From the NCBI GenBank assembly GCA_025455085.1, contig JALONF010000165.1, positions 1-5,147 on the forward strand: a stretch of 5,147 bases of DNA, written 5' to 3'. This document shows positions 1 through 5,147 of this stretch, one piece after another. Position numbers and translations under genes: made by a program. Within the stretch, counting starts at the first letter, position 1. Each line of letters starts with the position of its first letter. Source of the stretch: Ignavibacteriaceae bacterium. Its GTDB lineage: Bacteria; Bacteroidota; Ignavibacteria; Ignavibacteriales; Ignavibacteriaceae. The notes beneath the pieces are model-generated. The model was given only the letters and a program-made list of their open reading frames with translations. It was not told where the DNA came from and did no database searches.

Positions 1-329
1 ACCTTGTGTTAAAAGATAATCCTGACAAGTGGGAAGCAACTTACGGAAATCTTTTGCCGGTAATGGTTAAAGCGATACAGGAGCTATCAATTAAAAATGA
101 AAAACTTGCCTCGGCGGTAGACGGGTTAAAAATTGAAAATGATGAACAATTAGCTCAGCTTATTGAAGAAAACAAGCAGCTTAAATCAGAGATAGAAAAT
201 TTAAAATCATTAAAAGAAGAGCTTGCAGAAATTCATAATCTTAAAGCAGAACTCATTGCGCAGATAAATCTTCTGAAAGCTGATAATGAAAAAACAAAAT
301 TTACATCAATTGAAAAGGAGATAAAATAA
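1..329 (+). CDS. 3' end of a coiled-coil protein, probably a tail-fibre/S74 chaperone-type surface protein (partial)
   Basis: Only the last ~109 codons are in the window. The frame is open to the left edge, and the GTG at position 6 has no visible ribosome site, so I treat the gene as continuing upstream rather than starting there. The stop is TAA at 327-329. The segment DKWEATYGNLLPVMVKAIQEL resembles the end of intramolecular chaperone (peptidase S74/endosialidase-type) domains, where a 'Y..L.PV.V.AI.E' helix leads into a C-terminal coiled coil. The remaining ~75 residues are a Lys/Glu/Leu/Ile-rich heptad-like helix without proline or glycine-rich breaks, typical of a trimeric or dimeric coiled coil. 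In the known family this region trims and trimerises fibre proteins; the catalytic Ser/Asp part would lie outside the window. It is followed after one base by the next gene and is presumably in its operon. The family call is moderate; the coiled coil is clear. Confidence 0.7.
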   Translation, partial: LVLKDNPDKWEATYGNLLPVMVKAIQELSIKNEKLASAVDGLKIENDEQLAQLIEENKQLKSEIENLKSLKEELAEIHNLKAELIAQINLLKADNEKTKFTSIEKEIK

Positions 330-330
330 A

Positions 331-1242
331 ATGAAAACATTAAGCCATTTAGTCGCATTACTCTTATTCTCAAAACTGATTTTTGCACAAAGCATTGTAA
401 TTGGAGACGGTTCATCAATTGAAGTTGGTACAGGCTCAGATATCTGTGCCGGAGTTTATGGAAATATAACTGGCAACTTATTCGGCAGCGGCACTCAGTG
501 CAGCGAGGATACACTCCACACATTCCAGATGGCAGTAAAATTCTTTCTTGAAGGTCCTTTCTCCGGCGGTTCTATGAGCACGGCATTAAATACCGGCGGA
601 TATATTCAAACAACTCAGCCCTTTAACACAGCACCTTGGAATTATGCAGGTACTGAAAATGTATCAATCATCCCATCAGGAGTTGTTGACTGGACACTGA
701 TTGAATTACGCTCCACTACAACTACTGTGGTTGCAAGACGTGCAGCTTTCATAAAAAGTGATGGTTCATTGGTCGATTTAAATGGGACGAGTCAGCTTTC
801 GTTTGCTGGTGTGCCATTAGGAAATTATTACGTTGTAATTTATCACAGAAATCATCTTGCTGTAATGACTTCAAACACGGTTTCTCTCTCCAATAATCCA
901 ATCTTGTATGATCTGACTTTGGCACAGACACAAGCATACGGCACAAATTCGATGAAAAATTTAGCCGCTGGAGTTTTTGGTCTCTACACAGCAGACACAG
1001 ACGGCAGCGGAACGGTGAATGCAACTGACAGAAGCAATACCTGGAACCAGCGAAACTTGTCAGGATATTACGGAACTGATGTTGACTTAAGCGGAACAGT
1101 AAACGCAGCAGACAGAAGTGCCACCTGGAATAACAGGAACCTAAGCACACAGGTTCCAACACCCATAGATAATCCCGATGGTGAAGTTATAATTTATAAG
1201 CGGTTGAATCCTGAAACAGAAACAGGAGGCAATAATGAATAA
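331..1242 (+). CDS. Secreted protein with LEGP-type module and tandem dockerin-like repeats
   Basis: This encodes a 303-residue protein. The ATG lies 10 bases after AAGGAG (315-320), which sits in the end of the previous gene, so translation is probably coupled. Residues 1-20 form a signal peptide (hydrophobic VALLLFSKLIF, likely cut near FAQ-S), so the product is exported. Residues 21-60 are a small Gly-rich segment with Cys39 and Cys57, a possible disulfide. Residues 69-210 are a beta-rich module starting KFFLEGPFSGGSMSTALNTG and including VDWTLIELR and a 'GNYYVVIYHRNHLAVM' stretch, a combination I recognise from Ignavibacteria/Bacteroidota surface proteins of unknown function. Residues 222-233 and 250-261 are two dockerin-like calcium loops (DxDxSxTVNxTD and DxDxSxTVNxAD). 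No type IX secretion C-terminal domain is visible. About 27 residues follow the second repeat, where I would have expected the protein to end near TQVP. The molecular role is unknown; attachment or surface display is an inference. Confidence 0.92.
   Translation: MKTLSHLVALLLFSKLIFAQSIVIGDGSSIEVGTGSDICAGVYGNITGNLFGSGTQCSEDTLHTFQMAVKFFLEGPFSGGSMSTALNTGGYIQTTQPFNTAPWNYAGTENVSIIPSGVVDWTLIELRSTTTTVVARRAAFIKSDGSLVDLNGTSQLSFAGVPLGNYYVVIYHRNHLAVMTSNTVSLSNNPILYDLTLAQTQAYGTNSMKNLAAGVFGLYTADTDGSGTVNATDRSNTWNQRNLSGYYGTDVDLSGTVNAADRSATWNNRNLSTQVPTPIDNPDGEVIIYKRLNPETETGGNNE
535..717 (+). repeat. LEGP module, copy A (diverged duplicate of 4965-5147)
   Basis: Residues 69-129 of the 303-residue protein align without gaps to the last 61 codons of the long gene at the right edge. 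By eye, 46 of 61 residues are identical, including FLEGP, GSMSTALNTGG, PWNY, GTE, GVVDW and ELRST. The DNA is more diverged, mostly at third positions, so this is an old protein-level duplication rather than a recent copy. Confidence 0.9.
994..1146 (+). repeat. Tandem dockerin-like repeat, two units, 84-bp period
   Basis: Unit 1 begins at 994 (residue 222) and unit 2 at 1078 (residue 250), a period of 28 codons. Each unit has a calcium-loop pattern (D at 1, D at 3, S at 5, G at 6, N at 9, D at 12) followed by the shared block DRSxTWNxRNLS. Serine replaces the usual aspartate at loop position 5 in both. In classical dockerins, paired loops of this kind fold into a calcium-bound module that binds a cohesin; no cohesin is visible here, so the partner is unknown. 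Confidence 0.85.
1224..1229 (+). promoter_or_regulatory. Strong Shine-Dalgarno site for the 50-residue membrane protein
   Basis: AGGAGG lies five bases before the ATG at 1235 and inside the last codons of the upstream gene (its Thr-Gly-Gly). It is the best ribosome site in the window and is the main reason for calling the short gene that follows. Confidence 0.8.
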
Positions 1243-1387
1243 CGATGTTTCAATGCTCAGGAATATTGAATCCCTCGAACGATTAAGAAAAAGCGATAAA
1301 AGATTAAAGCTGGTCCTGGCTGCTGTTTTGTCCATTGTTAGTCTTGCAACGGCTATGGTTATAATTGGTTCTATAAACTCAATGTAA
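1235..1387 (+). CDS. Small single-span membrane protein (50 aa)
   Basis: ATG at 1235 is preceded at ideal spacing by AGGAGG, and the stop is TAA at 1385-1387. The start overlaps the end of the dockerin-like gene by 8 bases, so the two are likely translationally coupled. Residues 1-25 are polar and strongly charged (ESLERLRKSDKRLK), probably a short amphipathic helix. Residues 26-47 are a hydrophobic span (LVLAAVLSIVSLATAMVIIG), and only three residues follow it. With basic residues just before the span, the N-terminus should be cytoplasmic. It resembles the 41-residue product downstream in layout and in its last ~35 residues. I do not recognise a named family. A role as membrane partner of the neighbouring secreted proteins is possible but unsupported beyond position. 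Confidence 0.75.
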   Translation: MNNDVSMLRNIESLERLRKSDKRLKLVLAAVLSIVSLATAMVIIGSINSM

Positions 1388-1414
1388 TTGTTAAAAAAAA
1401 CTGGCTTTATAAAT

Positions 1415-1431
1415 GAATTTGAAACAAATTC
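1415..1431. promoter_or_regulatory. 17-bp perfect dyad (possible operator or small hairpin)
   Basis: GAATTTG, a 3-base AAA centre and CAAATTC form a perfect 7-bp inverted repeat, 27 bases after the stop of the 50-residue gene. It lacks a following U-run, so it is not a standard terminator. It could be a regulator-binding site or an RNA hairpin. Short dyads arise by chance in AT-rich DNA, so confidence is low. Confidence 0.35.
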
Positions 1432-1449
1432 GCTAAACTTTGACACACC

Positions 1450-1471
1450 AGCGACAGCAGTCGCTTTTGTT
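1450..1471 (+). terminator. Weak Rho-independent terminator-like hairpin
   Basis: AGCGAC, loop AGCA and GTCGCT form a 6-bp GC-containing stem, followed directly by TTTGTT. The stem is short but compact and lies in the only sizeable gap of the window, 63 bases after the 50-residue gene. If it works, it separates the upstream genes from the 41-residue gene and the giant gene, which would then need their own promoter; none was identified with confidence. It could also act as an attenuator between the two halves. Confidence 0.45.
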
Positions 1472-1523
1472 AAAAGCTAAATTTGCAGCAGAAATTCAAA
1501 CATATTTTAACCGAAAATGAATA

Positions 1524-1531
1524 AAGGAAGG
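1524..1531 (+). promoter_or_regulatory. Shine-Dalgarno site deciding the GTG start of the 41-residue protein
   Basis: AAGGAAGG lies 11 bases before GTG at 1543. A TAA in the same frame at 1522-1524 closes the frame to the left, and there is no ATG, GTG or TTG between it and 1543, so GTG is the only standard start for the full-length product. The spacing is slightly long. Confidence 0.55.
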
Positions 1532-1542
1532 AAATTCGAAAA

Positions 1543-1668
1543 GTGGAAAAAACTTATGATCAAATAAAGAAAAGAGAGAAAATAGTCTCAATCGCTGCCA
1601 ACACATTGTTTTTTGTTATCAGCTTATCGGTTATGATGATAATGCTCGGTATAGTCAGTTCAATTTGA
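1543..1668 (+). CDS. Small single-span membrane protein (41 aa, GTG start)
   Basis: GTG at 1543 to TGA at 1666-1668. Residues 1-15 are polar and basic (EKTYDQIKKREK). Residues ~16-40 form one hydrophobic span (ANTLFFVISLSVMMIMLGIV) that ends the protein, again suggesting a cytoplasmic N-terminus and a C-terminal anchor. Aligned from the C-terminus without gaps, it shares with the 50-residue protein a Lys-x-(Asp/Glu)-Lys block, a Ser-Leu pair in the span, a Met, and a closing (I/L)G-x-(I/V)-x-S pattern. This suggests a paralogue, though short membrane spans can look alike by chance. It ends 11 bases before the giant gene, so the two are probably co-transcribed. The family is unknown to me. The gene is less certain than the 50-residue one because of the GTG start and its size. 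Confidence 0.6.
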   Translation: MEKTYDQIKKREKIVSIAANTLFFVISLSVMMIMLGIVSSI

Positions 1669-1679
1669 ACAAAAAAAAT

Positions 1680-4600
1680 ATGGATAAAAAAATGAAATAC
1701 ATAGCTAAACTTTTATTATCAATTTTATTTCTGGTTTGCTTTGCTTTCCCACAGGATAGTCCTCAAAAAGACAACAGGATGATTATTACGCCGGATGGAA
1801 AAATAATGTCCAGAATTGATGGAAGTATTACTGAAATAAACCATAATCTGAATACTCTAAAAGACAATAAATTTGAGAATGATGCACCGATAGGTACCCC
1901 ATTTAGCTGGGATACGAATTTAAATTTTTACGCATCATCAATCGACTGGACCGTTAATGCAATTGCTGTTTCAGGCTCTGATGTTTTTATCGGTGGAAAT
2001 TTTATAGATGCTGTTGGGAATACAAGTTCTGATTTCATCGTGCGTTATAACCAAAAAGAGAACACCTGGCATTCTCTCGGCTCAGGATTAAACGGAACCG
2101 TTTATGCAATTGCCGTTTCCGGTAATAATGTTTTTGTCGGTGGCGATTTCACAGATGCAGGTGGAAATTCAGATGCAGATCATATCGCACGCTGGGATGG
2201 AAATAATTGGAATGCATTAGGTGTAGGATTAAATGATAATGTTTATGCAATAGCAATTCAGGGAAGCAATGTTTATGTAGGCGGAAATTTTTACAGCGCA
2301 GGAGGAATTTTTGAATCTGATTATATAGCAAAATGGGATGGAAGTGCCTGGAATTCGATGGGTCAATTGGATGGCACAGTTCGGGCGCTTGCTGTGAATG
2401 GTTCAGATATTTTTGTTGGGGGTAATTTTACATATTACAGTTCAGCAGGTACAAATTATTTTGCTGCCTATGATGGCTCTAATAATGTCTGGGCAGGGGA
2501 TTTAGGTGCAAATTTAAATGGTGAAGTTCTGGCAATCGCAATCTCAGGTTCCGATTTATATATCGGCGGTGTATTTAATGATGTTGGTGGGGATACTTTA
2601 GCTGATGCTATCGTCCGTTTTGATTTTGATACTTATAGCGGCTGGCAAGCACTAGGTAATGGTATCATAAAAAATGATGCGTATTATAGCTATGTCGCAT
2701 CCATAGCAGCAATCGGAAAAGATTTATATGTCGGAGGACTTTTTCTTAAACCATATAGTTCGGACTTTAATTTTATTGCATATTGGAATGGAACAACGTG
2801 GGATTCTTTAAGTAATGGATTTGGACCAGGTTGGACATGCAAAGCACTTGCTCTGTCAGGTACTGATCTTTTAGTGGGACACGAAACTGGTTTTCTCCGA
2901 TGGTTTGGAGCTTATGCCTCAGGTTTATATGGGGGAGTTCAAAAACCATTAACTGATGGAACTGGTTTTTTAGAATTCAATACAAATGTTGATTCCACGA
3001 CTGTTAGAATAGAACTTAATAACAGCAGTAGTAATACGGGAATCTTTAATGTTTTTTGCTATGAGGATAAGATACTTGACGGAGCTATTTTACCTATTGC
3101 AAACCACAGATGGATAATTCAACAAACGGGTTTACCTGGGAGTGCAATAAGTGGAACAATCAGAATTAAAGTTGTTGATTTGCCTGACAGCAGTGGAATA
3201 CTTTATCCCGGCAGTGGCAGCATAAGTGTTTTTCAGCGTCTCACACCGGGTCGGGGGCAATTTACTGATTTAACTCCGTCGACCTGGTATGATTATAATA
3301 CGGGCGAATATGTAACTACATTTTCAGGCATTGGTGAATTCTCGATTGGTATGCCGAACTCTGTTGATGGTGTTATAAGTAGCGCAGAATACAGTTCGCA
3401 CGTTCAGGGTGAGAATATGCTGACGAGTGATGGTAAAACCTGGTATATGCGAACGGATGAATACTATTTTTATTTCGGGATAAGCGATTACACTAATGAA
3501 AACGATGCTGTAAATATTTATTTAGATAATTCAAGCATTATGCCTGTAAACTATCCGGGCGTTGGTGCTCAAACAGGAACCGGAGAAGATGGGTTAAATG
3601 TAAACTTACCCTTTGGCGCTGAATTTTTTGCTTATGTAACACCAGATTATGATGAATACAAACATTCATTCGGTTTTTTTTGGGTAGAAGATAGTGTTTC
3701 AAATAGTTTTATTAAATCATATAACGACGCCGGCAATGTATTTGAATTCGTAATACCACTTTCGAGTTTACCTGCTTCAACAAGTCAATATAATAACCCC
3801 CTTCGAAATTTTAACTGGCTGGGTTTTCTCTCGAATGGTACAAATATTTCTTCCAGGGTTCCTTTACGTACAAACCCTTACGGACCCCAAACTGATTTAG
3901 TTTGGTATTTTGATGGTCTTGAATATTCTTTCCCATTTGAAGATAATTGTTATACTCACATCGGATTATCTATCCCAAATTTTGGAGCGATTGACTGTAA
4001 TCAATTCACTTTTTATCCGCAGGATACAACAATATTTATTAATAGAACTAACGGTGTTTGGAATATTGAAGACGATTTATGGGTTTGGGGTGGAAATTTA
4101 ACCTTTCAAAATAGCGACGCGGTAAATGTTGGTGGATTTCTTACAGCAGGCGGAACCACAAATTTTTCTTATAACACTTCTGATGCGCCATTAAATCTAA
4201 AATATTTCTTATGGCAATGGCCACTTGGGGGAACTTTATTTATGGACAGTGGTCATTATCTAAATTTTGTTCCTACACTTTACAGCAGCAGCGCAACCTT
4301 TCAAAGTAACGCACTTTATCAGAACATCGTTGTAAATAATCCAAACAAAGTTTATTTGCAATCGGATATGAAGATAAATCAATCTCTTACATTGCTTAAT
4401 GGAAATATTCAAACAATTACTAATGATACTTTCTATGTTATTTTGAATACCGGCGCAATCATTGGTGGTTCAGGTTATATTGAAGGATCTTTAGTTCAGT
4501 ATGTAGATTTAGCTCCTGGTCCTAACGGTGGAGATTCACCGGATAATTTAGTTGTGAATTTTCCTGTTGGTACAGTAAACGGTCCGTCTCCTGTTAGCGT

Positions 4601-5147
4601 TGATTTCAGCAGCGTGACATCCGGAGGCAAATTAACCGTTGAAGCATTTCAGAATGTTCATCCGAATACAATTAATTCTTCTCAAACTCTGGGTCGGTAC
4701 TGGAGGATAACTAAGGATGAGGATCTCGCTTTCACAAGTGCAGATATAACCTTTAATTACCGACCGGAGGATTTTAATGGCACTACTTTCACTGAAGCAA
4801 GTGATGAAGCTTCAATGATTGTAGGCAAGTACGACGCAAGCTGGTCATACCCGAGTATATTTACTCGAACACCCGGCGGTATTAACGATGGCGGTTCAAT
4901 AACAATTTCGGGTGTAACATCTTTCTCTGATTTCACGATGTTCAAATCTCAGCTTTCAGCGAATGTAAAAGTATTTCTTGAAGGTCCATACTCATCCGGA
5001 TCAATGAGCACCGCATTGAACACTGGCGGAAATATTCCACTCACTCAGCCTTATAACACAACTCCCTGGAATTATAATGGAACCGAAACAGTTGCAAGCA
5101 TTCCCACAGGAGTAGTTGACTGGGTGCTGTTAGAACTCAGATCAACT
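1680..5147 (+). CDS. Giant secreted multi-domain beta-propeller surface protein (3' end outside window)
   Basis: One frame of 1156 codons runs without a stop to the right edge. The start is ATG 1680 or, in frame, ATG 1692; neither has a clear ribosome site, and 1680 gives MDKK before MKYIAKLLLSILFLVCFAF. Residues 1-27 are a signal peptide; Cys is in the span but no convincing lipobox is seen. Residues ~80-408 hold seven ~48-residue repeats of the type VxAIAVSGxDVFVGGNF...IAxWDGxxWxxLG, predicting a seven-bladed beta-propeller. Residues ~414-557 are a beta-sandwich-like segment ending GEFSIGM. Residues ~563-745 start VDGVISSAEYS and contain YYFYFGISD, like CBM9/DOMON-type sugar-binding domains (tentative). 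Residues ~757-1090 form a Gly/Asn/Thr-rich stretch like those of bacterial adhesins, with GRYWRITKDEDLAFTS and ending SFSDFTMF. Residues 1096-1156 repeat the LEGP module of the 303-residue protein. The product is probably extracellular or on the outer surface; an adhesion or carbohydrate-binding role is inference. By comparison with the smaller protein, the missing end may include dockerin-like repeats. Confidence 0.92.
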   Translation, partial: MDKKMKYIAKLLLSILFLVCFAFPQDSPQKDNRMIITPDGKIMSRIDGSITEINHNLNTLKDNKFENDAPIGTPFSWDTNLNFYASSIDWTVNAIAVSGSDVFIGGNFIDAVGNTSSDFIVRYNQKENTWHSLGSGLNGTVYAIAVSGNNVFVGGDFTDAGGNSDADHIARWDGNNWNALGVGLNDNVYAIAIQGSNVYVGGNFYSAGGIFESDYIAKWDGSAWNSMGQLDGTVRALAVNGSDIFVGGNFTYYSSAGTNYFAAYDGSNNVWAGDLGANLNGEVLAIAISGSDLYIGGVFNDVGGDTLADAIVRFDFDTYSGWQALGNGIIKNDAYYSYVASIAAIGKDLYVGGLFLKPYSSDFNFIAYWNGTTWDSLSNGFGPGWTCKALALSGTDLLVGHETGFLRWFGAYASGLYGGVQKPLTDGTGFLEFNTNVDSTTVRIELNNSSSNTGIFNVFCYEDKILDGAILPIANHRWIIQQTGLPGSAISGTIRIKVVDLPDSSGILYPGSGSISVFQRLTPGRGQFTDLTPSTWYDYNTGEYVTTFSGIGEFSIGMPNSVDGVISSAEYSSHVQGENMLTSDGKTWYMRTDEYYFYFGISDYTNENDAVNIYLDNSSIMPVNYPGVGAQTGTGEDGLNVNLPFGAEFFAYVTPDYDEYKHSFGFFWVEDSVSNSFIKSYNDAGNVFEFVIPLSSLPASTSQYNNPLRNFNWLGFLSNGTNISSRVPLRTNPYGPQTDLVWYFDGLEYSFPFEDNCYTHIGLSIPNFGAIDCNQFTFYPQDTTIFINRTNGVWNIEDDLWVWGGNLTFQNSDAVNVGGFLTAGGTTNFSYNTSDAPLNLKYFLWQWPLGGTLFMDSGHYLNFVPTLYSSSATFQSNALYQNIVVNNPNKVYLQSDMKINQSLTLLNGNIQTITNDTFYVILNTGAIIGGSGYIEGSLVQYVDLAPGPNGGDSPDNLVVNFPVGTVNGPSPVSVDFSSVTSGGKLTVEAFQNVHPNTINSSQTLGRYWRITKDEDLAFTSADITFNYRPEDFNGTTFTEASDEASMIVGKYDASWSYPSIFTRTPGGINDGGSITISGVTSFSDFTMFKSQLSANVKVFLEGPYSSGSMSTALNTGGNIPLTQPYNTTPWNYNGTETVASIPTGVVDWVLLELRST
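1953..2903 (+). repeat. Seven beta-propeller repeats, about 140-168 bp each
   Basis: The first Val (or its equivalent) of the shared VxAIAVSGxDVFVGG motif is at codons starting 1953, 2100, 2241, 2379, 2526, 2694 and 2838, i.e. residues 92, 141, 188, 234, 283, 339 and 387. Spacings are 49, 47, 46, 49, 56 and 48 residues. Repeats 1-6 end in an aromatic (W/Y/F), then a variable turn, Trp, and usually a LG-x-G-like strand. Repeat 7 is degenerate (CKALALSGTDLLVGHETG) and ends at Trp408. The segment FSWDTNLNFYAS just before repeat 1 may supply the strand that closes blade seven. The DNA copies are diverged. Confidence 0.8.
4965..5147 (+). repeat. LEGP module, copy B (cut by the window edge)
   Basis: Residues 1096-1156 of the giant protein align gap-free with residues 69-129 of the 303-residue protein (535-717), 46 of 61 identical by eye. 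The module starts VKVFLEGPYSSGSMSTALNT and the window ends at ELRST, about halfway through the module as judged by copy A. Confidence 0.9.

Noticed and set aside
749..1162. 137-codon open frame on the minus strand inside the dockerin-like gene
   Set aside because: It lies antisense to a gene with a clear signal peptide and recognisable domains; its product is Cys/Arg/Leu-rich low-grade sequence with no ribosome site seen.
1440..1445. TTGACA, a perfect sigma-70 -35 hexamer
   Set aside because: The region 16-18 bases downstream falls in the hairpin and T-run and has no -10-like hexamer.
1141..1446. 101-codon open frame on the minus strand across the small membrane gene
   Set aside because: It is antisense to the well-supported 50-residue gene and the end of the dockerin-like gene; the hydrophobic look mirrors the sense-strand membrane span.
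1478..1485. TAAATTTG, matching the Bacteroidota -7 pattern TAnnTTTG, before the 41-residue gene
   Set aside because: No TTG/TTTG element lies at the expected 19-21 base distance, and such octamers are common in AT-rich DNA.
1517..1567. 16-residue basic peptide frame (ATG at 1517) overlapping the start of the 41-residue gene
   Set aside because: It has no ribosome site before it, and its own codons contain the AAGGAAGG that serves the GTG at 1543; a leader peptide is possible but unsupported.
1719..1742. Possible lipoprotein signal around Cys in the giant protein's N-terminus
   Set aside because: The residues before Cys are Phe-Leu-Val, not a small-residue lipobox, and the hydrophobic span continues past it; an ordinary signal peptide fits better.
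3910..4101. 63-codon + strand frame
   Set aside because: It lies out of frame inside the giant gene, whose own frame is unbroken here.
4757..4945. 62-codon minus-strand frame
   Set aside because: It is antisense within the giant gene at the conserved SFSDF region; nothing supports expression.

Overview
The window reads as a stretch of a fairly AT-rich genome from the Bacteroidota/Chlorobi side of bacteria, most likely an Ignavibacteria-type organism. The main reason is protein style: large secreted mosaic proteins, a dockerin-like pair of the type SGTVNAxDRSxTWNxRN, and a module beginning LEGP(F/Y)SxGSMSTALNTGG. I recognise these from Ignavibacteria and related Bacteroidota surface proteins. 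This assignment is from memory of the families, not from a search.

Layout: all convincing genes are on the + strand and tightly packed. (1) Positions 1-329 are the 3' end of a gene whose product ends in a long coiled coil; the short stretch before it resembles the C-terminal end of a tail-fibre/endosialidase-type intramolecular chaperone (peptidase S74-like). (2) One base later, 331-1242 encodes a 303-residue secreted protein with a signal peptide, the LEGP module and two dockerin-like calcium-loop repeats. (3) Overlapping its stop by 8 bases, 1235-1387 encodes a 50-residue membrane protein with a strong Shine-Dalgarno site. (4) A 155-base intergenic gap holds a 17-bp dyad and a small terminator-like hairpin. 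(5) 1543-1668 encodes a second tiny membrane protein (41 residues, GTG start) that resembles the first. (6) From 1680 to the window edge runs one uninterrupted frame of 1156 codons. It encodes a giant secreted protein with a signal peptide, a seven-repeat beta-propeller, several beta-rich modules, and at the cut edge a second copy of the LEGP module of gene 2.

How they may work together (inference): this looks like a cell-surface or secreted-adhesin locus. Two secreted proteins carry the same C-terminal-type module, and each is paired with a tiny single-span membrane protein (one just after gene 2, one just before gene 6). The S74-like protein upstream would be a trimeric surface fibre. No mobile element, tRNA, rRNA or CRISPR array is visible. 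The two least explained items are the pair of tiny membrane proteins and the reuse of the LEGP module.
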